A program made the position numbers and the translations under genes. A stretch of DNA of 9,403 nt from an uncultured Selenomonadales bacterium (GTDB lineage: Bacteria > Bacillota > Negativicutes > Selenomonadales > Selenomonadaceae). The stretch covers positions 1 through 9,403 of the forward strand of contig CALGGV010000111.1 of assembly GCA_937915725.1 (NCBI GenBank). The letters run 5' to 3'. Positions 5,922 through 9,403 of the stretch are shown piece by piece. Position 1 is the first letter of the stretch. Each line of letters begins with the position of its first letter. A model generated the notes under the pieces. That model was not told the DNA's origin and ran no database searches. It saw nothing but the letters and a program-made list of their open reading frames with translations.

Positions 5922-6081
5922 TCCTAAACAGCTCCTTTATTGCTCTGGCTCGTGCTGGAAAACCGGCTACAAACACATCGTGGCTAACGAAATATTCTGC
6001 TACACTATCTGCAAAATCTTCTTCCACCGAATTTAAGCGACAAAATTCGGCGTCTTTTTTGTCTTCTTCATCGCTCATCAT
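5914..6081 (-). CDS. small hypothetical protein, 55 aa, chimeric head
   Basis: Starts MMSDEEDKKDAEFCRL, identical to the protein at 2704-2916, because the first ~48 bases lie in the 134-bp repeat. The tail is different: EEDFADSVAEYFVSHDVFVA then FPARARAIKELFRNV. Acidic head, hydrophobic middle, basic end. Both ends overlap neighbours: its start overlaps the stop of the 56-residue gene (ATGA) and its stop lies inside the ATG region of the 69-residue gene, a tightly coupled triplet. Function unknown. Confidence 0.6.
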   Translation of the reverse strand: MMSDEEDKKDAEFCRLNSVEEDFADSVAEYFVSHDVFVAGFPARARAIKELFRNV

Positions 6082-6167
6082 TTTTTTATCACCCTGTCTA
6101 TATCATCGTGTTTAATCGTGTCGGTGTTAATGGTACCGTCAATTTTATCAATGTCCGCCTCGTACGC
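6034..6167. repeat. 134-bp perfect direct repeat, copy B
   Basis: Partner of 2869-3002. This copy joins two intact genes (6078-6248 and 5914-6081) and is the more complete arrangement. Confidence 0.93.
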
Positions 6168-6248
6168 CACACCTTGTTCATAAATTTCTACTATATACGC
6201 TGTTTCTCCATTCTTCAACAAAACTTTATCAAGCAGTTTTATTTCCAT
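6078..6248 (-). CDS. small hypothetical protein, 56 aa
   Basis: MEIKLLDKVLLKNGETAYIV at the start, then VEIYEQGVAYEADI and TDTIKHDDIDRVI at the end: an acidic, beta-rich domain whose K-L-L-D-x-V-x-L-x-N-G opening resembles small SH3/Sm-like barrels often found beside toxin and phage genes. I assign no function. ATG 6248 is preceded by GAGGTG at seven bases. Its TGA overlaps the ATGATG start of the next gene. The C-terminal half lies in the 134-bp repeat and is found again without a head at 2913-3002. Confidence 0.65.
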   Translation of the reverse strand: MEIKLLDKVLLKNGETAYIVEIYEQGVAYEADIDKIDGTINTDTIKHDDIDRVIKK

Positions 6249-6280
6249 AAAAGCACCTCATTTATTGACGTGTATTGTGG

Positions 6281-6454
6281 TTAATCTGAACTATTCTTAT
6301 CACTTAACCACGCAATTAAAACTTTTGCCTTTTTTCCATTCTCTCCGACAAGTTCCATCACAAATTGAAACCTTTTACCGAGTAACCGCGCCGTGAAAGT
6401 CCCTTGCTTTATTGGCAATCGCTTGAAGATTCTTTCGCTGTCAGTTCCATTTTG
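6281..6454 (-). pseudogene. remnant ORF, possibly a DUF6883-like toxin-tip tail
   Basis: Directly behind the immunity stop the same frame is open for 57 codons (NGTDSERIFKRLPIKQGTFT, then GKRFQFVMELVGENGKKAKV and LIAWLSDKN) to TAA at 6283-6281. The G-K-R-F-x-x-x-M-E-L-x-G-x-N-G-K-x-A-K-V-L-x-A-W pattern reminds me of DUF6883-type domains found at the ends of phage head fusions, but the closing segment of that domain is missing. Only an internal ATG exists (ATGGAACTTGTC) and no good ribosome binding site. Probably a decayed earlier tip. Low certainty. Confidence 0.35.
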
Positions 6455-6670
6455 TTACAATTCTTCTATAGTTTTAATGTAATTGCACTCAAGGGTCAAG
6501 TATTTTTTCGGGGTATCAATTGTTATCATATCATATGCCCAGTCTTCCTCGTCTTCGGCAAAGCAACACAATTTACAAATATATTCTTCCCCATTTATTG
6601 TCGTTATTTTTACCTTTGAGCGTTTTTTATCTAATGCCATAAGAACATCAAATTTTTCCAAAGAAGTCAT
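6455..6670 (-). CDS. candidate immunity protein for the Ntox50-like toxin, 71 aa
   Basis: Small acidic soluble protein: MTSLEKFDVLMALDKKRSKV, ITTINGEEYICKL, a DEEDWAYDMITI acidic stretch, then KYLTLECNYIKTIEEL. The pattern (helix, then V-x-I-x-T-x-x-G-E-E-Y and closing strands) looks like an Sm/SH3-type barrel. The start shares one base with the toxin stop (TAATG), and AAGGAGG lies ten bases before the ATG, so translation is coupled to the toxin tip. Immunity is inferred from position, size and charge; no family name is claimed. Confidence 0.6.
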   Translation of the reverse strand: MTSLEKFDVLMALDKKRSKVKITTINGEEYICKLCCFAEDEEDWAYDMITIDTPKKYLTLECNYIKTIEEL

Positions 6671-7113
6671 TATTCATCAGCCTCCTTAGGATAAATTGGG
6701 TAGACGTGTGTACCGTGTTTTGAATATATTATCTTTATTAATGTTGTATCCACGTACTCATTCTCTTCTTTGTCCCAATATTTCCCGATAATTCTTCCAG
6801 TATCAACTATTTCACGTGGACTTCCATCTTTGGGATTAGGAGCATAAATTCCCTTGCCGTGAAATTCTCGAATAAGCTCTGCAACAACAACGCTAGGTAA
6901 TAATATGCTGGGTTTTAAGCCCTTTTCAGCTAATTGTTCAGCATACCGCTTATATTCATTGGTACCCTCAATGTGCCGATTTTGTACCTGCCTTCGAACT
7001 GTCATATTGTAATTACCTTCTGGTAACTTTTGACCGCCGAATTGTTGCACGTCAATCATTTTTATATTACCATTACCGCCGCTATTTATCAACCGCGTTG
7101 GAGTTACTTTTTC
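6670..7113 (-). CDS. polymorphic toxin tip, Ntox50-like, shifted frame relative to MuF
   Basis: C-terminal toxin domain that follows the MuF head piece in the +1 frame. It begins EKVTPTRLIN (the linker shared with the other MuF cassette), then, numbered from the TTG at 7092, QNRHIEGTNEY (37-47), a PSIL helix (61-64), EIVDTGRIIG (94-103) and IIYSKHGTHVYPIYP (121-135). This H-I-x-G-T-x-x-Y ... Y-S-K-x-G-T-H pattern matches my recollection of polymorphic toxin type 50 (Ntox50), predicted to be an RNase-type toxin; the activity is inference. There is no ribosome binding site of its own; a TTG at 7092 is the only nearby start-like codon. Expression would need fusion to MuF by frameshift. Compared with the other cassette about 35 linker codons are missing. 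Confidence 0.7.
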   Translation of the reverse strand, partial: EKVTPTRLINSGGNGNIKMIDVQQFGGQKLPEGNYNMTVRRQVQNRHIEGTNEYKRYAEQLAEKGLKPSILLPSVVVAELIREFHGKGIYAPNPKDGSPREIVDTGRIIGKYWDKEENEYVDTTLIKIIYSKHGTHVYPIYPKEADE

Positions 7114-7126
7114 AAAGATACACCGC
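7112..7126 (-). promoter_or_regulatory. prfB-like +1 frameshift site candidate
   Basis: Minus strand GCG GTG TAT CTT TGA. The release-factor-2 gene of E. coli uses AGG GGG TAT CTT TGA. A +1 slip of CTT to TTT continues as GAA AAA GTA ACT, exactly the linker E-K-V-T of the toxin tip. Upstream AAAGCGGTG gives partial Shine-Dalgarno character. A plain one-base insertion mutation is the alternative. Confidence 0.4.
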
Positions 7127-7612
7127 TTTATATTCTTCGTAAGTCATAGACGCTGGAACTTGAATATTTTCGCCTTTGGAGTTACGCGCAATTCTCGTAC
7201 CTGTTTTTTCGCCCAGTACAGCTGAAATGGTACTTCTGCAACGCGGGTGCATTGGCGGCGCGTTTGTGCCTACTGAATATTCTTCCAACAAATGTAAAGT
7301 GCCGTCCAAAGATTGACAACGTGGGGTTGTCCTGCTGTCTAAAACCGCTATAAATTCGTATTCTTCAAGCCCTGCCGCCGTCAAACTGTCTCGCGCCGCG
7401 TAATTCTGCACAAAGTTCATTTCGGTTCGCACAAGCCTTTCAGCATTGCGAATACCCGCGCCCATTTTACTTTCAACAGCCGCTGACATTTTGGGGACGC
7501 TTAACCCCCTGTGCAAGCCCGCAGTTATCGTTTCTTTGATGACGCTTGAGAGTTTTTCGGTATTCTTCCAAATTCGGCTTGAGTAATTGCCGCCTTGCCA
7601 ACGCGCCGCCAA
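7112..7612 (-). CDS. phage MuF/SPP1 gp7-type head protein fragment
   Basis: Part of a minor head protein that binds the portal region during capsid assembly. Numbered from TTG 7612: RWQGGNYSSRIWKNT (4-18), a helical segment with VRTEMNFVQNYAA (61-73), then DSRTTPRC (92-99) and NAPPMHPRCRST (117-128), the conserved MuF ending. The N-terminal half of a normal head protein (usually 300 residues or more) is missing: the frame starts right after the phytase stop codon, which lies in the same frame, and there is no ribosome binding site before the TTG. It ends at TGA in VYL-stop where the toxin tip should follow. About 94% identical at DNA level to the second cassette over 159 bp. A truncated orphan piece; expression uncertain. 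Confidence 0.8.
   Translation of the reverse strand: MAARWQGGNYSSRIWKNTEKLSSVIKETITAGLHRGLSVPKMSAAVESKMGAGIRNAERLVRTEMNFVQNYAARDSLTAAGLEEYEFIAVLDSRTTPRCQSLDGTLHLLEEYSVGTNAPPMHPRCRSTISAVLGEKTGTRIARNSKGENIQVPASMTYEEYKAVYL
7221..7379. repeat. MuF homology block, copy 1
   Basis: Partner of 4640-4798, same orientation, 2,581 bp apart. This copy keeps additional MuF sequence upstream (to 7612). Confidence 0.85.
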
Positions 7613-7618
7613 TTTAAA

Positions 7619-8512
7619 TTACTGCGCCGCTTTTTGATTAACATATTCGCTCCACGAAGTGTTAATTCTGCCCTGTTGAAAATCTCTTACGTAGAAAAAG
7701 AAATCAATCAGTTGCTCTGCGCGAGAATTGTGCGCCTCAATGTAATAATCGTGGTTGCCGTTGTCAACTTTGCGTTCAATTAAATTTGTTTCGTAACGTG
7801 CACAAATTTCCCCCAAAGACTTTTCAGGATTTTTCAAAATTTCGTACATAACCATAAAAGTTGTAGTGCGCCCGTGCCCTGCTTGGCAATGAAAATGTAC
7901 CCAATCATTTTCTTTCAAATTTAACACGAACTGCATAAATTCTTCAACAATCGCCGGTTCCGGAAAAAACATATCTGTTACAGGGAAACGTACATAAATA
8001 AAGCCCACGTCGTCAGCTTTTTGACGTTCGGTCATTACATTTTCAACCAAAACATTTACCGGCTTGAAAAGTTTTTTATCTTCATTGCCGAGCGGCAGAA
8101 AATCTATTTGCTTGTCAAGCATATCTGTCAAAAGTTCAATTTCAATAGATTCAATTTGATTTTTGGGCGTGAAAAAATTTGCAAGATTTTTTTCAGTGTA
8201 ATAACTTACCGGAAAACCTTCCCAGCCGTTACGAATTGCGAAACCGTGCGATTCTTCGCGCAGGTCTACAATATAAATATTGCCGTCGAAATAATAATTT
8301 CGTCGAATTTCATTGTAAAGCATTGCAAGCCCCGTTAATGAAGGTTGCCCGCTGCCGGAAATATTTAAATCCTCCATAACTTTAAAATTGCGCGGCATTT
8401 CATAAGCCGCCGAACCGTCAAGCCGCCAAATTCCCTCTGCTGAAACTTTAGCCGAAATTATCAGCGTCAACCCAAATATTATTGTTGACAATTTGTAAAA
8501 AAATTTTTTCAT
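7619..8512 (-). CDS. secreted PTP-like phytase / inositol polyphosphate phosphatase
   Basis: Cys-dependent phosphatase of the PTP-like phytase family, predicted to release phosphate from inositol phosphates outside the cytoplasm. Seen: signal peptide (MKKFF then a hydrophobic run to SAKVSAEG, cleavage near 25), MPRNFK (39-44), ISGSGQPS (51-58), VDLREESHG (82-90), a candidate general acid Asp180 in RFPVTDMFFP, and the P-loop HCQAGHGRTT (208-217) with nucleophile Cys209 and Arg215. The C-terminal DYYIEAHNSRA and SWSEYVNQK motifs are the part repeated in the fragment at 1564-1740. All catalytic residues are present. ATG 8512 has AGGGGGGA upstream and lies 11 bp after rnhA, so both are probably one transcript. 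Alternative: a secreted protein-tyrosine phosphatase. Confidence 0.85.
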   Translation of the reverse strand: MKKFFYKLSTIIFGLTLIISAKVSAEGIWRLDGSAAYEMPRNFKVMEDLNISGSGQPSLTGLAMLYNEIRRNYYFDGNIYIVDLREESHGFAIRNGWEGFPVSYYTEKNLANFFTPKNQIESIEIELLTDMLDKQIDFLPLGNEDKKLFKPVNVLVENVMTERQKADDVGFIYVRFPVTDMFFPEPAIVEEFMQFVLNLKENDWVHFHCQAGHGRTTTFMVMYEILKNPEKSLGEICARYETNLIERKVDNGNHDYYIEAHNSRAEQLIDFFFYVRDFQQGRINTSWSEYVNQKAAQ

Positions 8513-8523
8513 AAAATTCCCCC

Positions 8524-9009
8524 CTAAAACAAAGTCAACTGTACCGGCTTAGGCGAAGGCTCCGGTTTATTTTTTTGCCGTTCAGCCTCTGCACGCGCCA
8601 ATTTATCGCAACGTTCATTAAATTTATTGCCCGCGTGTCCTTTTACCCAATTAAATTTTACACTGCGATTTGAAATTAGCGTGTCTAATTTTTTCCATAA
8701 ATCTATATTCAGTACAGGTTTTTTATTTGCAGTTTGCCAGCCGTTTTTCTTCCAATTTTCCAGCCAACCTTGAGTAAAAGCATTTTTCAAATAACTGCTG
8801 TCAGTAAAAAGTTCAATGAAATCATCAGCCGAAACTTTTTTCAAAGCAATAATTGCCGCCATAAGTTCCATTCGATTATTTGTGGTTTTTCTTTCGCCGC
8901 CGTAAAGTTCCAATTTTTCGCCCTGTGAATCGATAATAATTGCCGCGTAGCCGCCCGCGCCGGGATTCCCTAAGCACGAGCCGTCAGTATAAATTTTAAA
9001 TTCTTTCAA
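8524..9009 (-). CDS. rnhA: ribonuclease HI with C-terminal clamp-binding motif
   Basis: Cleaves the RNA strand of RNA:DNA hybrids (R-loops, primers). Catalytic set seen: Asp9 (YTDGS), Glu48 (NRMEL), Asp70 (FTDSSY), His125 (VKGHAG) and Asp135 (NERCDKLA); the length is 161 against about 155 usual. Residues 143-156 are a charged, Pro-rich linker and the protein ends QLTLF, a match to the beta sliding clamp-binding pentapeptide. The start is TTG at 9009: AAGGAGG lies eight bases upstream and no ATG fits, so the TTG is well supported. The phytase gene follows after 11 bp; uvrC diverges upstream, pairing two DNA-maintenance genes around a 76-bp intergenic region. Confidence 0.95.
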   Translation of the reverse strand: MKEFKIYTDGSCLGNPGAGGYAAIIIDSQGEKLELYGGERKTTNNRMELMAAIIALKKVSADDFIELFTDSSYLKNAFTQGWLENWKKNGWQTANKKPVLNIDLWKKLDTLISNRSVKFNWVKGHAGNKFNERCDKLARAEAERQKNKPEPSPKPVQLTLF

Positions 9010-9021
9010 GTTAAAACCTCC

Positions 9022-9050
9022 TTGACTTTTATGATAAACTAAAATTTAGT
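9022..9050 (+). promoter_or_regulatory. uvrC promoter candidate
   Basis: TTGACT (9022-9027), 17 bp, TTTAGT (9045-9050). Strong -35, weak -10. Confidence 0.35.
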
Positions 9051-9060
9051 AAATAGGCAA
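9031..9060 (-). promoter_or_regulatory. rnhA promoter candidate
   Basis: On the minus strand TTGCCT (9060-9055), 18 bp, TATCAT (9036-9031). It would give a leader of only about 15 nt, just enough for the AAGGAGG site. Confidence 0.35.
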
Positions 9061-9244
9061 TAGGCAGGAGTCAAAAGAAATTATTATGAATTTGTTGGAA
9101 GAAAAATTAAAAACTTTACCGGAATTGCCGGGCGTGTACATTATGAAGGACGCGGCGGGAAAAATTATTTACGTCGGCAAGGCGATTATTTTAAAAAACC
9201 GCGTGCGCCAATATTTTCACTCAAATAAAAATCACAGTGTAAAC
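9061..9244. repeat. 184-bp tandem repeat, unit 1
   Basis: Covers the uvrC ribosome binding site, start and first 53 codons. Unit 2 begins at 9245. Over the 159 bp visible in both, two substitutions (9085/9269 and 9115/9299) and no indels. Confidence 0.9.
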
Positions 9245-9247
9245 TAG
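9086..9247 (+). pseudogene. uvrC: duplicated 5' end of uvrC, 53-codon truncated ORF
   Basis: Encodes the start of UvrC, the nuclease subunit of the UvrABC nucleotide excision repair complex. The GIY-YIG core is visible: PGVYIM (15-20), YVGKA (29-33), KNRVRQYF (37-44), then HSNKNHS as in normal UvrC. Immediately after SVN the frame hits TAG because the repeat unit restarts. The product has part of the GIY-YIG nuclease fold only and lacks the UvrB-binding and EndoV-like domains, so it is a by-product of the duplication. AGGAG lies 15 bases before the ATG, unusually far. Confidence 0.85.
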
Positions 9248-9403
9248 GCAGGAGTCAAAAGAAATTATCATGAATTTGTTGGAAGAAAAATTAAAAACAT
9301 TACCGGAATTGCCGGGCGTGTACATTATGAAGGACGCGGCGGGAAAAATTATTTACGTCGGCAAGGCGATTATTTTAAAAAACCGCGTGCGCCAATATTT
9401 TCA
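9245..9403. repeat. 184-bp tandem repeat, unit 2 (cut by window end)
   Basis: Begins right after the SVN codons of unit 1; the junction bases TAGGCAGGAG repeat those at 9061-9070. How many units follow cannot be seen. Confidence 0.88.
9270..9403 (+). CDS. uvrC: UvrC, excinuclease ABC subunit C, N-terminal part
   Basis: Second copy of the uvrC start with its own ribosome binding site (AGGAG, again 15 bases before the ATG). 44 complete codons to RQYF are visible and identical in protein to unit 1. UvrC makes both incisions around damaged DNA; the segment seen is the GIY-YIG domain that makes the 3' cut. This copy is presumably the working gene, continuing past the right edge, and would be read from the promoter ahead of unit 1 through 184 bp of duplicated leader. 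I cannot see whether it remains open. Confidence 0.85.
   Translation, partial: MNLLEEKLKTLPELPGVYIMKDAAGKIIYVGKAIILKNRVRQYF

Noticed and set aside
9053..9066. Tandem heptamer ATAGGCA x2 before uvrC
   Set aside because: Only two units; probably part of how the 184-bp duplication arose but too short to call a functional repeat.
1..9403. CRISPR array, tRNA or rRNA genes, IS transposase, phage integrase or att sites
   Set aside because: Looked for regularly spaced repeats, terminal inverted repeats, transposase or integrase motifs and tRNA-like folds; none seen in either strand.

Overview
The window looks like a low-to-moderate GC Firmicutes-type genome, most likely of the class Negativicutes (Selenomonas and relatives). 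This is an inference from three things: strong AAGGAGG ribosome binding sites, a secreted PTP-like phytase of the type best known from Selenomonas, and the overall AT-rich codon use. Chromosomal genes sit at both ends and a phage-derived accessory block sits between them. Left end (minus strand): the N-terminal two thirds of an EF-G-like translation factor. Right end: a minus-strand rnhA / PTP-like phytase pair, and divergently the 5' end of uvrC, which is tandemly duplicated.

The middle (about 1.53-7.61 kb) is a patchwork of phage and polymorphic-toxin pieces, nearly all on the minus strand. Read in transcription order (right to left) it holds: (i) a 5'-truncated phage MuF/SPP1-gp7-type head protein, broken by a CTT-TGA frameshift from its Ntox50-like toxin tip, followed by a coupled candidate immunity gene; (ii) small phage-type genes (a remnant, then 56, 55 and 69 codons, tightly overlapping); (iii) an EcoRI-family adenine methyltransferase; (iv) a second, more severely 5'-truncated MuF tip carrying a papain-fold (Tox-PL-like) toxin domain with a visible Cys/His/Asp triad, plus its overlapping candidate immunity gene; (v) a 36-residue holin-like toxin peptide on the opposite strand, with its own extended -10 promoter and a Shine-Dalgarno-masking hairpin; (vi) broken or chimeric small phage genes, a small Cys-rich ORF, a 170-residue unknown protein and a stray 3' fragment of a second phytase gene.

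The two MuF pieces share about 159 bp of ~94% identical DNA and a conserved linker (KVTPTRLIN), but then carry unrelated toxin tips. This is the architecture expected of polymorphic toxins that exchange C-terminal tips. Because neither copy has a clear start codon with a ribosome binding site, they look like orphan toxin/immunity cassettes (a tip reservoir) rather than working capsid genes. A perfect 134-bp direct repeat brackets the methyltransferase/papain-toxin block; recombination between its copies would delete 3,165 bp.

Most notable observations: the junction between MuF and the Ntox50-like tip reads GCGGTG-TAT-CTT-TGA, close to the classic prfB +1 frameshift site, and a +1 shift there restores the frame into the toxin; RNase HI ends in a perfect sliding-clamp-binding QLTLF; the first 53 codons of uvrC are present twice in a 184-bp tandem repeat.
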